From Varanus komodoensis (taxonomy: Eukaryota; Chordata; Lepidosauria; Squamata; Varanidae), in contig NW_025335587.1 of NCBI RefSeq assembly GCF_004798865.1, positions 3,375,034 to 3,439,033 on the forward strand: a stretch of 64,000 bases of DNA, read 5' to 3'. The notes below the pieces were generated by a model, which worked only from the letters and a program-made list of their open reading frames with translations, searched no databases and had not been told where the DNA came from. Positions 57,501 to 64,000 of this stretch are shown one piece after another. Numbering within the stretch: the first letter of the stretch is position 1; each line of letters opens with the position of its first letter. Both the position numbers and the translations under genes were made by a program.

Positions 57501-60500
57501 GTTGCCAAGAACTAGAACTAGCTGCCAAATTATCTAGCAGTGGTCCATCTAGTTCAGTATGGGGATGCTGGAAATTGATCATCATGAAACTTCAAGAAAA
57601 TTTATTGATAGTAACAGGCAGTTTTTAAAGCATCTTCTATAGTAGTGTCATGGATGCAACCCAGTCTTCTGATAGATCAGAGTAGGAGGCACTCTGGTGA
57701 AGCATTTCTGGCAAATGTACCTTTCCATTTCTGGAAAGTACCTTGTTAGGATATTTTGCATAAAAACACATAAACCTGACAGGCACACACCTACCTGGGG
57801 GAACTGGAAGTTCAGCGAAGTTTACTTTCCTTCCTGCTTTATGGGCTCTTATGGCATCCTGATATTGCTGTAACAAGAGATTTTAGGGAGCGTATCATAT
57901 TTTATGAACACAACATTTTATAGCTAAGAAAATGCAAAGTTTTGTTCAGATAATGCATCCATCAGCATTGTATTTGTTCTGCAATATCTGTCATAATCTT
58001 TGCAAATTAAATTTTATGAGTATTAACATGAACCAGTGAAAAGCTTTATATAGTCAAGTCCCACTGAGTTCACTGAAGCTAATCTGGGTGCAAAAGTGCA
58101 GCCTGAGTGTGTAACCAAACTTTTGTATCTAAATAATATAGGCTATTTAATTTAGAAACTACCATCTAGCTGGCTTGTATTTGGCAACTTGAATAAAACC
58201 AAATTCTCCCACGGTGGTTATGAGATATCATGAAACTAGCCTATGAGACTACGATGCGCCATCAGAGCAGCTTTCCCTAATTTAGTTTCCTCTGAACATT
58301 TTATATTACAACTCACACCTGCCCCAGTCAGAATGGCCAATTGGCAGATTAGTTGTACTAGTCCAAAAAAATCAGAAAGGCACCAGGAAGGTGAAGGCTG
58401 CATTAGAAGCTCAACAAAAGGCAATTCTACCAAGGCAGCTTCCTTGGCAATTGTGCCAAGGCAAGTAGCTTTCTTTCTCCCTCTAACCTTGGCTATCCTC
58501 TCATGCATCCTACTTTTTCGACCGTCTCCACTTGCTTTGGCCTGAGCTGCTGCTGTTGTGTATTTCTCCAACCGCTGCTGCAAAGCCTCTAGCACTGTTT
58601 TTGGCTGCTGCAGAGAACCTTTGAAAGAGATTCAAAAAATGTAACAGATGAGTTCAATCACACAATATGTACCAGTTATTTTTCCTTTAACCCAGGAGTG
58701 AGGAACCTTTTGTGGGGTGAAGTCCAAACTAAGAAATCTCATGAGGGCAATATCCCACCAGCCATGCCCTGTGCTTCAAGTGGCTGATGCCACCCCACTC
58801 TCAAATGCATCATTCACAAAGACCATGCACACAACCCTGTTCCTTCCCAGTCTACCTCCTCAGCTGATGCACGTAGATCAAGTTGGGGTTGTGGAGAAAT
58901 CTTCCCCAGCAGTGAGCAGGAAAAAGCCCTAAAAGCCAATCAGCTGTCGGGAGCTGGGGAGGAATCTGGCAGGACAGATAAGGAGTCCCTATCTGGTATA
59001 GGTTCCCCATCCCTGCTTTAATCCATCATTCATTTCTTGCAGGTTATATTTATTTATTTGGGTATTTTTACCCCGTCCAATATGTTACAAGTCAAATTCC
59101 AATAAATACATATATACCCAAATAATACAAAATAATCTACGACTGAGCATAAAACACAGTTAAAATATTAAACATTAAAATTACGGAAGAATAAAAAGGT
59201 CTTGACCTGGCATTGAAAAGCATATGTTGGCACCAGACAGACCTCTCTGGGGAGCACATTCCATAGCCGGGGTGCCACCGCAGAGAAGGCCCTCCTCTGA
59301 GTATGTTCTCTCCTAACCTCCTTCAAGAAGGGTTCCTGGAACAGGGACTCTGCAGATCTTAAGGGGCAGGTGGGCATGTAGGGAAAAAGATGTTCCTTTA
59401 GGTATCCTGGTTCCAAGCTGTTTAGAGCTTTATAGGTCAATACCAGCACCTTAAATTGGGTCCGAGTTTCAACTGGAATCCAGTGAAGCTGATAGAGGAC
59501 CGGTGTTATATGAGAATAACGACCAGCTCTGGAAAGCAATCTGGCGTCTCTGTTCTGAACCAATGGAAGTAACCTGGACTGTCTTTAAGGGCAGCCCCAA
59601 GCAAAGCGCATTACAATAGTCCAACCGGGAAGTTACTAGAGCGTGTGCCACCATGGCTAGGCAGTGCTCATCCAGGTAAGGACACAGCTAATGGATCAGC
59701 CAAAGCTGAAGGAAAGTGCTCCTCACCACCACTACCACCTGGGCCTCCAAGGACAGCTCCAGATCAAGGAGCACTCCCAAGCTGTGGACCTTGTCCTTTA
59801 GAGGGAGTGCAACCCCATCCAGGACAGGGCCAAAATCACTTATCTGGAAACCTGAACCACCTACCAAAAGGACTTCTGTCTTATTTGGATTGAGTTTCAG
59901 TTTATTGGCCCTCATCCAGCCACTACCTCGGCCAGGCACCGGTTCAGGACAGCCACTGCCTCACCTGGATTAGTTATAAAAGAGAGGTAGAGCTGGGTAT
60001 CATTAGCGTATTGGTGACTCCTCAGCCCCAACCTCCTGATGACCTCTCCCAGCAGTTTCATGCAAGGGAGACAAAATGGAACCCTATGGTACTTCATGGC
60101 AGAGTTGTCATGGCACAGAGCTATAGTCCCCTCAGCATCACCTTCTGGAATTAGCCAGCCAAATAGGAGTGGAACCACTGCCAAGCAGTGCTTCCTGCTC
60201 CCAAAGAGGCCAGCCTATCCAGAAGGATACCATGGTTGATGGTATCAAAAGCCGCTGAAAGGTCCAGAAGAACCAACAGGGACGTACTCCTCCTGTCCCT
60301 CTCCCTGCACAGGTGATCATACAGGGTGACCATGGCAGATTCAGTTCTACAACCAGGTCTGAAGCTGGACTGAAATGGGTCCAGATAATCAGTTTTATCC
60401 AAAAGTGCCAAGAGTTGTCTTGCCATCACCCACTCCAACACCTTGCCCAAGAATGGAATGTTGGCCACCGGTCTATAATTGGCGGCCACCTCTGGTTCCA

Positions 60501-63500
60501 AGGATGCCTTCTCCAGGATAAGCCTGATCACCGCCTCCTTCAAAGGGCAGGGACCTGACCCTCCCTCAGAGAAGCATTAATAACCTCATGGACCCAGGTA
60601 CCAATTTTGTGTTTGGCTTTGGTAAGTAGCCAGGAAGGGCAAGGGTCGCGCAAGCAGGTAGTAGGGCGTACCAGTCCAAGCACCTTGTCCACTTCAGGCT
60701 GCAACAACTGGATCTCATCCAACAATGATGGACCAGAGGGGCTCTGGACACTTCCCGTAATGGAACCCTATCAACTGTGGAATCCAGCTCGTGACGAATC
60801 TGAGCGATTTTCTCCTTAAAGTATCTTCCCCTGCCCATTACCACACCAATGGTGGCATCCTCGCGCTTCTCAGACACATCCATAACAAAATTATATTAAA
60901 ACCTAGCAATAAAATACAGCTCAGTCATGGCATACAATAAGATTAAAATACATTAACTTAAAATCCCCAAACCCCTCAACGATAAAAGAACAGAGTCCCT
61001 GGCCCAGCTCAGCCCCGCATGGCACCAAATGGCTCAGCGCCCTTAGGCCAACACCCTTCAGCCACAGGCCCAAGGCCGCCGGCCCTTGACTGTAGCCAGT
61101 AAGATACAGGCCGCGACCCCTCCCCCCCAGCCATTGCCAGTCCACCCCCGGTGCAGCTGCCCCCTATGCCAGGAGTCGAGCCAGTTGGAGCAGTGAGGGC
61201 AGGCCCACGGGGAGCTTGCCAGCAAGCAGCGAAGAGGAAGGAGGAGGAAAGGAAAATGGCGGCACGGCGGCAGCAGCAGCAGCAGCGTTGTCCTGGCCTT
61301 CACAGCGTCCCCGGCCTCACAGCAGTAAGTGGGGTCTGCAGCATCGTCTTTGGGGCAGCGAAGCTGGGGGCAGTGGTGAGGCCAGTCCCAGCTTATATAA
61401 CCAAGCTCACCAGAGAGAAGCTCAGTATTAAATACATTTTCTCACCTGAAAATGTCATTACCTTGAGCATTTGATGAGGTTATAGGCTGGGACGTTTCCA
61501 CAAGTATAACTGGAGTTGGTTTTGAAGGAAGCTGCATCTTTTCTGGGCTTTCAAGTTCTGAGAAGGTGGGGAAGAGAAGATAGTTTCTGACTATTTCATT
61601 AAAAAGGCAAGAACATGCCAAAGAAAAAGTCCTTCAGAATAGCTGCAACATAATTCAGCAAGATCTAAACAAAATTCTGATATAGTTAAGTGAGGCTGAT
61701 ATTTTTAGTGGGAATAGCATCAAAGGTCTAAGTCCTAGGATCCCTGAAGAAATGTCAACTGATCACACTAATATATCCTGTTCCTACAATTCCTCTAGCA
61801 ATTTATTGATTCCTCAAGCAGGACCAACCTCTGCAAAAAACAAAAGGAAATATATCTAATTCATTCCACCACTGAGAAGTATAAGAGCTCCCAAGCAAAA
61901 TCAGTTCACAAAATAGCATGGACATAGTATTGAGGTAGTGGTTCAAATCAAATTATTTACCAAGAAACAAATCAAGTAGTTTTGCATGACAATAACATAA
62001 TCATCACAAACAGACTGTACATAACAAATACAACAGGAATGAAAGTATGGGCATGTAATGCATTTTTACAGGCACATGGTATTATACTCCTACATGCCTA
62101 AAACACAGCAACCCTGCCACAGAAGCTTAACTTAAGCAGGCAGGGACAGAAAAGGGATAAATGATTATGTATCATTGGAGGTGAAAGCAATAGTATCAAA
62201 CAGCATTAATTCTAGGATCAAAAGTAAGGGCATAGGAGTCATAATACATGTCCTTGTTTTGAACAAAAAGTGAATGAAAAGTGATTTATTAAAAACAGAA
62301 GGAAAACAGAAGGAAAAAACAGTATTTATATAGAATCCTGCACAGATTCAACTTTCTAATGTTACAGCTGAGCTGTAAGTCATCAGAAAACTTAAGCCCT
62401 GTCCAGGGTTTTTATAATACATATGAAGTCAAGATAGTCCATCTTCATCATTTACATGTTACGAAGTGTCCTTTAGCTATGGTATAAAATAGACTAGATC
62501 ATTGTTGATCTTACCCTGTGGTGCTGGAGGCATATTTCTAAGGTCTATTGGCCGCCCACTATCCAGTGCTTCCAGCAGCATGCTAAACTTCTGAAATACA
62601 ATGGAAAAACAGGTATGAACTATTATCAGAGAATCTAGATCTCCTCAATTTCATGACAACTGAAACAATGTGAACAATGCTTCCAAGGGCACACCCCAGC
62701 AGGTTAAAAAGAATCCTTAAGGATCCATTTAAAATAACACATTTTCAAATTCTTAGTGGCAAAGAAAAACTAAGTCTGTATTAGAAGAGTGTTTATGATT
62801 TTAAAAAAATTTAAGAAGAGGAAAAGGAAACCCTCATCAGCATTCCCCTCCCACAGGATTTTATGAAGACAAGCTTATTATGAGACAGGACCATCATTCT
62901 GATGTTCTCCATCCCTGATTCAGCTATTTCCAACCCTTTGTGAAAGTCATTTAATAAGCTCAGTTTCAAAGGGAAATGTCTAGTCCTCAAGATTCTTACA
63001 CACATTCTGGTTTACTGAAAGCTGCCTTGGCTTATGAAGAATGAAGTCTCACCTTCCCAGTCCTCATGAATTCTTTTGCCTTCTCCAAATTGCCTTTATG
63101 TTTGGCTTTCAGTGCTGCTAATTTATACTCTTTCTCCCTTGTCACAAGCAGTGCCCGTGTGCTTGGGGAAACTGTACAAGACAATAAAGTCAGACAGTAA
63201 AACACCCTTATAGATCCCATGAAGAACAATAGTTCCTTCCTCTCTAGTCTGGCCCACCTTCCAGGAATAGACAAGTAGCAAACTGGGTTATTTTCTTAAT
63301 GGTTCTAAACTGGGGATGCTGCATAGGAAGGGGCCATGCCATAACTACTTACTGTTTTCAGAGGTGGTACCTATTGCCAGAGCATCTGTATCTGCATCCT
63401 GGCCCTGGAGAGCAGCTGGGCTCACTACTATGCCCACATCACAGGGGTCCTTTAATTCATGGTCTACAGGAGAGCCTCCCTTCTCTTCTTCCTCCTCAGG

Positions 63501-63662
63501 TACCATAATTTCATCAGGAACATCCAGCTTTTCAGGTAAGTCATCAGGAAGCACAGCTTTTGGCATAGTCAAAGAGCTTTTCCCTGATGCTACAGGAGGT
63601 GGCATTTCTTCCTCATTTACTTTCTTGCCTTTCTTCACTGCACTCAGCATGGCTTCCAATGT
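39407..63662 (-). CDS. CC2D1B: CC2D1B (Freud-2), 3' part (18 coding exons; 5' end outside window)
   Basis: CC2D1 proteins bind ESCRT-III CHMP4 subunits through DM14 repeats and also act as DNA-binding repressors. Exons in transcript order: 63353-63662, 63053-63171, 62515-62590, 61462-61557, 58488-58618, 57795-57867, 56567-56691, 56174-56369, 54222-54394, 52701-52826, 50581-50639, 48872-48988, 48415-48488, 46255-46313, 44199-44250, 42136-42235, 40397-40487, 39407-39526. All borders are GT-AG and the phases agree, giving 698 residues plus stop. Counting the first codon at 63662 as residue 1, there are: the end of DM14-1 (1-25), DM14-2 (about 105-165), DM14-3 (about 205-275), DM14-4 (about 377-438), and a C2 domain (about 535-665) with the conserved tail. 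Human CC2D1B is about 858 residues, so about 160-200 N-terminal residues lie outside. CC2D1A is the alternative; position next to ZFYVE9 and residue match favour CC2D1B. Confidence 0.94.
39527..40396 (-). other. CC2D1B: CC2D1B last intron (0.9 kb)
   Basis: No repeat was recognised apart from a T-rich run near 39830-39850. Confidence 0.65.
40397..40487 (-). CDS. CC2D1B: CC2D1B exon: C2 domain, part 5
   Basis: The exon follows TTCCTCTAG and ends before GTACAG, phase 2 to 0. It encodes S-F-F-R-S-D-K-Q-V-G-T-A-H-L-K-L-D-K-L-E, then C-E-I-R-E-I-I-E. Confidence 0.94.
40488..42135 (-). other. CC2D1B: CC2D1B intron (1.6 kb)
   Basis: It contains copy B of an unassigned dispersed repeat (about 41465-41610) within a GC-richer stretch at 41240-41600. 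The rest is unassigned. Confidence 0.55.
41465..41610 (+). repeat. Unassigned dispersed repeat, copy B
   Basis: GCTTTCAGAAGGGCTCTCCC, TTTGGGTTCAGCAAACCACC and GTCTGTATAACGTTAAAAG run parallel to the copy at 23090-23250. The family is unknown; it may be an old LTR fragment. Confidence 0.4.
42136..42235 (-). CDS. CC2D1B: CC2D1B exon: C2 domain, part 4
   Basis: The exon follows AGTGTCTAG and ends before GTATGT, phase 1 to 2. It encodes YDQLFKLNINRNHRGFRRAI, then Q-A-K-G-I-K-F-E-I-F-H-K. Confidence 0.94.
42236..44198 (-). other. CC2D1B: CC2D1B intron (2.0 kb)
   Basis: No repeat or gene was recognised. Confidence 0.6.
44199..44250 (-). CDS. CC2D1B: CC2D1B exon: C2 domain, part 3 (52 nt)
   Basis: The exon follows TTAAAACAG and ends before GTGAGC, phase 0 to 1. 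It encodes E-Q-A-Q-K-S-K-T-S-V-I-K-N-N-N-C-P. The family usually has N-S-P-E-F at its end; here it reads N-C-P-V-Y across the junction. Confidence 0.92.
44251..46254 (-). other. CC2D1B: CC2D1B intron (2.0 kb)
   Basis: It includes a T/C-rich stretch at about 45040-45370. No transposon was recognised. Confidence 0.6.
46255..46313 (-). CDS. CC2D1B: CC2D1B exon: C2 domain, part 2 (59 nt)
   Basis: The exon follows TTTTTACCTAG and ends before GTAAGT, phase 1 to 0. It encodes GVAPNDLDAFVKFEFHYPNT. Confidence 0.94.
46486..46850 (-). repeat. CR1-type LINE 3' end
   Basis: GGATCAGAACAAAGGTCCAT, CTAGTCCAGCATTCGGTAAC, CACTACTCCCTGTGGCAGCG and GGTGAAGAAATATATCCTTT are the reverse strand of the CR1 3' end. 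On the minus strand the residues correspond to RYFFTQ...VKLWNSLPQGV-type sequence. Confidence 0.7.
46851..47330 (-). repeat. Diverged L2-like LINE 3' end
   Basis: On the minus strand, GGCGCCAGGTGAAGACCTTT with TTTATTT, and the preceding TGTGGAATATGCGCCACAGG, parallel the [15 protein letters not shown]...CQAKTFLF end of the L2 at 20520-20620. The 3' tail (46851-46920) contains the CTCTCTGGGTGG motif on the plus strand. Confidence 0.6.
47746..47955 (+). repeat. MIR-like tRNA-derived SINE
   Basis: GAGAGCCAATACGGTGTAGT and GGTTAGACTACTGAACTGTG form the tRNA-like head. GCCATGAAGCTCACTGAGTG, GACTTTGAGCCGATCACTCT and CCTACCTCACAGAGTTG follow as the body. It is the most complete of the three SINEs. 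Confidence 0.78.
48415..48488 (-). CDS. CC2D1B: CC2D1B exon: C2 domain, first strands
   Basis: The exon follows CCCTGTAG and ends before GTAGTT, phase 2 to 1. It encodes I-F-S-E-L-S-S-T-E-M-H-L-I-V-V-R-G-I-N-L then P-A-P-P, the start of the C2 fold. Confidence 0.94.
48489..48871 (-). other. CC2D1B: CC2D1B intron (0.4 kb)
   Basis: No feature was recognised. Confidence 0.65.
48872..48988 (-). CDS. CC2D1B: CC2D1B exon before C2 domain
   Basis: The exon follows TGTATTTAG and ends before GTATGA, phase 2 to 2. It encodes R-F-E-K-L-A-Q-N-C-K-K-D-L-D-I-L-Q-L-A-Q, then G-L-D-P-P-S-H-H-F-E. The L-D-P-P-(S/T)-H-H-F-E run is a family hallmark. Confidence 0.95.
48989..50580 (-). other. CC2D1B: CC2D1B intron (1.6 kb)
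   Basis: GC is moderate. The stretch at about 50270-50530 looks like old miniature DNA transposon sequence (AACAAACCATTGGTTCTCAT) but has no clear ends. Nothing else was recognised. Confidence 0.5.
50581..50639 (-). CDS. CC2D1B: CC2D1B small exon (59 nt)
   Basis: The exon follows TCTTAATAG and ends before GTAGGT, phase 0 to 2. It encodes K-C-V-Q-Y-S-K-Q-F-M-H-L-G-N-V-T-E-T-S, aligned with K-C-L-L-F-S-K-Q-F-M-H-Q-G-N-V of the mammalian protein. Confidence 0.92.
50640..52700 (-). other. CC2D1B: CC2D1B intron (2.1 kb)
   Basis: The stretch at 50880-51400 differs in composition (C-rich, pyrimidine-rich on the plus strand, with AATAAA at about 51235) and may be an unrecognised inserted repeat. 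No coding likeness was found. Confidence 0.5.
52701..52826 (-). CDS. CC2D1B: CC2D1B exon: conserved segment between DM14-4 and C2
   Basis: The exon follows GTGTACAG and ends before GTAGGT, phase 0 to 0. It encodes L-P-S-P-P-T-D-D-E-G-D-F-I-F-I-H-H-E-D-V, then L-S-Q-K-A-E-E-V-Y-A-Q-L. This is one of the best conserved parts of the family. Confidence 0.95.
52827..54221 (-). other. CC2D1B: CC2D1B intron (1.4 kb)
   Basis: It contains a 47-bp tandem duplication (53240-53333). Otherwise no feature was recognised. Confidence 0.6.
53240..53333. repeat. 47-bp tandem duplication
   Basis: CAGCAAGAAAATGAAAGA and CATAACTTCAGGACAAGTGG occur twice in order, at 53240 and 53287, with only a few differences. 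Confidence 0.85.
54222..54394 (-). CDS. CC2D1B: CC2D1B exon: DM14-4
   Basis: The exon follows TTCTCTGCAG and ends at the weak donor GTTAGC, phase 1 to 0. It encodes REQVEFLENRKKQYLKAAIQ, A-K-M-Y-L-R-T-A-K and S-G-K-S-I-D-I-S-K, a complete DM14 hairpin with its GKSIDIS end. Confidence 0.94.
55436..55515 (-). repeat. LINE 3' tail fragment, reversed
   Basis: TTGTTTGTTTGTT, then TATATACCATCCACATAAGT and TCTCTGAACAGTTTACAATA, form a diverged relative of the tails at 3739 and 46851. Confidence 0.45.
56091..56133. repeat. Tetranucleotide microsatellite (GAAT)n
   Basis: About ten GAAT units lie in tandem, about 40 bp downstream (on the gene strand) of the donor of the 56174-56369 exon. Confidence 0.92.
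56174..56369 (-). CDS. CC2D1B: CC2D1B exon: Pro/Thr-rich linker before DM14-4
   Basis: The exon ends before GTAAGG, phase 0 to 1. Two acceptors fit in frame: CACTAG (start 56369, chosen because V-Q-A-P parallels the mammalian protein) or GTTCAG (start 56351), differing by six codons. It encodes A-P-A-V-T-K-P-T-Q-L-P-K-K-P-V-Q-V-V-N-P and ends A-T-L-E-Q-L-S-Q-V. Confidence 0.88.
56567..56691 (-). CDS. CC2D1B: CC2D1B exon: acidic linker after DM14-3
   Basis: The exon follows CCTTTTCAG and ends before GTATGT, phase 1 to 0. It encodes GFPPIPGMAPADEDDTVAAV, L-E-N-V-N-R-L-V-K-M and an acidic tract with six glutamates in a row. Confidence 0.92.
56692..57794 (-). other. CC2D1B: CC2D1B intron (1.1 kb)
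   Basis: AT-rich; no feature was recognised. Confidence 0.65.
57795..57867 (-). CDS. CC2D1B: CC2D1B exon: DM14-3, second half
   Basis: This 73-nt exon follows TTGTTACAG and ends before GTAGGT, phase 0 to 1. It encodes QYQDAIRAHKAGRKVNFAEL then P-V-P-P, nearly the same as mammalian CC2D1B at this point. Confidence 0.95.
57868..58487 (-). other. CC2D1B: CC2D1B intron (0.6 kb)
   Basis: No repeat was recognised. The exon frame stays open past the 58488 donor for some distance by chance. Confidence 0.6.
58488..58618 (-). CDS. CC2D1B: CC2D1B exon: DM14-3, first half
   Basis: The exon follows TCTTTCAAAG and ends before GTTAGA, phase 1 to 0. It encodes G-S-L-Q-Q-P-K-T-V-L-E-A-L-Q-Q-R-L-E-K-Y, then A-Q-A-K-A-S-G-D-G-R-K and R-M-H-E-R-I-A-K. 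A CAG nine bases further in would break phase with the previous exon, so the AAAG acceptor was chosen. Confidence 0.93.
58693..59015. mobile_element. hAT-like miniature DNA transposon
   Basis: The left end CAGGAGTGAGGAACCT and the reverse complement of the right end, CAGGGATGGGGAACCT, match at 14 of 16 bases. Flanking 8-mers CTTTAACC (58685-58692) and CTTTAATC (59016-59023) match at 7 of 8, the duplication length typical of hAT. CAGGGGTGGGGAACCT ends are typical of a common squamate hAT family. No transposase frame is present. Confidence 0.75.
59046..60840 (-). mobile_element. L2-type LINE, 5'-truncated
   Basis: Read on the minus strand, it starts at the linker ([14 protein letters not shown]) and passes through broken frames. 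Reverse transcriptase pieces are [20 protein letters not shown] (near 60270), [14 protein letters not shown] and [20 protein letters not shown]. The C-terminal part at 59168-59563 has [19 protein letters not shown]. The tail at 59046-59100 is GGTAAAAATACCCAAATAAA. Several frameshifts are visible. The catalytic YADD reads YAND, so the copy is dead. It is clearly related to the 17.5-kb L2 but has a different tail, so it belongs to another subfamily. Confidence 0.85.
60990..61340 (+). other. GC-rich patch with ATG and GTAAGT, unassigned
   Basis: This stretch is much richer in GC than the intron around it. It contains GGAAAATGGCGGCACGGCGG and a short CAG run (encoding five Gln in one frame), then a GTAAGT donor-like site at about 61328. 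It could be an unrecognised repeat, an old retrocopied first exon or a small CpG-rich promoter. No protein likeness was seen on either strand. Confidence 0.4.
61462..61557 (-). CDS. CC2D1B: CC2D1B exon: linker between DM14-2 and DM14-3
   Basis: The exon follows CCTTCTCAG and ends before GTAATG, phase 1 to 1. It encodes LESPEKMQLPSKPTPVILVE and T-S-Q-P-I-T-S-S-N-A-Q. Its sequence is poorly conserved but the phase fits both neighbours. Confidence 0.86.
61558..62514 (-). other. CC2D1B: CC2D1B intron (1.0 kb)
   Basis: AT-rich; no feature was recognised. Confidence 0.65.
62515..62590 (-). CDS. CC2D1B: CC2D1B exon: DM14-2, second half
   Basis: This 76-nt exon follows GTATTTCAG and ends before GTAAGA, phase 0 to 1. 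It encodes KFSMLLEALDSGRPIDLRNM then P-P-A-P-Q, the GRPIDL...PPAP end of the DM14 motif. Confidence 0.93.
62591..63052 (-). other. CC2D1B: CC2D1B intron (0.5 kb)
   Basis: No feature was recognised. Confidence 0.65.
63053..63171 (-). CDS. CC2D1B: CC2D1B exon: DM14-2, first half
   Basis: The exon follows TGTACAG and ends before GTGAGA, phase 1 to 0. It encodes S-P-S-T-R-A-L-L-V-T-R-E-K-E-Y-K-L-A-A-L-K-A-K and E-K-A-K-E-F-M-R-T-G-K, the helical hairpin of a DM14 repeat. Confidence 0.94.
63353..63662 (-). CDS. CC2D1B: CC2D1B exon: end of DM14-1 and acidic linker
   Basis: The exon follows TTACTGCTAG and ends before GTAAGT, phase 0 to 1. It begins T-L-E-A-M-L-S-A-V-K-K-G-K-K-V-N-E-E-E-M-P-P-P-V-A, the second half of a DM14 repeat. 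A low-complexity linker with five glutamates in a row follows. The upstream exon lies beyond the right edge. Confidence 0.93.
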
Positions 63663-64000
63663 CTAGCAGTAACAAGAGACAATGTGACCTGATAAATGGG
63701 GAACTCATCAGGAAACTCAGCAAGCAAGTTCTTCATTCATTCTCACATTTATCATACATTACAACATAGGCAGAGCAAAAGCAGAAGCACACATTTTACT
63801 TTTATCTCTTAAAGTGATCTGGAACAACACTATTATTTTAACAACCAAGATATCTTTGCTTAAAAGGGGAACTGCTGGCAAAGGTATGTCTTACAATTGC
63901 TGTAACAGTCATTTTTAAAGAACTCAGACTACCACGAGAGCTTCCAAACCTTTTTATGGTGCTGCTACTAAGTCTCATTCATGGAATTTCATGTGGGAGG
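63663..64000 (-). other. CC2D1B: CC2D1B intron, cut by right edge
   Basis: Intron sequence upstream (on the gene strand) of the first visible exon. Nothing was recognised. Confidence 0.65.

Larger units (their letters stand above)
58619..61461 (-). other. CC2D1B: CC2D1B intron with hAT element, L2 and GC-rich patch (2.8 kb)
   Basis: From left to right: an hAT-like miniature element, a 5'-truncated L2 in the sense of the gene, and an unassigned GC-rich patch. Almost all of this intron is inserted sequence. Confidence 0.75.

Noticed and set aside
58609-58611. Alternative CAG acceptor inside the DM14-3 exon
   Set aside because: It would shift the phase relative to the 61462-61557 exon, while the upstream AAAG acceptor keeps it.
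1-64000. CRISPR arrays, operons, riboswitches or prokaryotic mobile elements
   Set aside because: The window is vertebrate, with spliced genes and vertebrate retrotransposons. The tandem repeats seen are microsatellites or local duplications without CRISPR spacing.

Overview
The window is vertebrate nuclear DNA, most likely from a squamate reptile (lizard or snake). The genes are large, intron-rich vertebrate genes. The repeats fit squamates: a nearly full-length BovB/RTE LINE, L2-type and CR1-type LINEs, MIR-like tRNA-derived SINEs, and Tigger-like and hAT-like miniature transposons. The species cannot be named from this window.

Left part (1 to about 37.9 kb): the 3' part of ZFYVE9 (SARA, Smad anchor for receptor activation) on the plus strand. 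I placed 16 coding exons with consistent GT-AG borders and phase. They encode 1,375 residues up to the stop at 35504-35506 and include the FYVE zinc finger, the Smad-binding segment and the conserved C-terminal domain. The promoter and N-terminus lie left of the window. The 3'UTR probably ends near 37.88 kb.

Right part (about 38.4 to 64 kb): the 3' part of CC2D1B (coiled-coil and C2 domain containing 1B, Freud-2) on the minus strand. It has 18 coding exons (698 residues) covering the end of the first DM14 domain, three further DM14 domains and the C-terminal C2 domain. The promoter and N-terminus lie right of the window. The two genes converge tail to tail with roughly 0.5 kb between their predicted 3' ends. 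I recall ZFYVE9 and CC2D1B also being neighbours in human, so this looks like conserved synteny.

The introns hold nearly all the mobile DNA. ZFYVE9 intron 2 has a Tigger-like miniature element (7543-8080) and a BovB copy (8987-12199) with a perfect 12-bp target duplication. Intron 6 has a nearly full-length L2-type LINE (about 17.54-20.81 kb). Intron 13 has degenerate CR1-like sequence. CC2D1B introns hold CR1 and L2 fragments (46.5-47.3 kb), an hAT-like miniature element (58693-59015), a 5'-truncated L2 (about 59.05-60.84 kb) and an odd GC-rich patch (about 61.0-61.34 kb).

Both proteins act at endosomal membranes. SARA brings Smad2/3 to TGF-beta receptors on PI3P-rich early endosomes, and the CC2D1 family works with ESCRT-III/CHMP4 and as a transcriptional repressor. 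Nothing in the sequence shows that the two genes work together. I found no RNA genes, CRISPR arrays or clearly new biological system. The items most worth a second look are the young BovB insertion, the GC-rich ATG/donor patch inside CC2D1B, and the small transposons.
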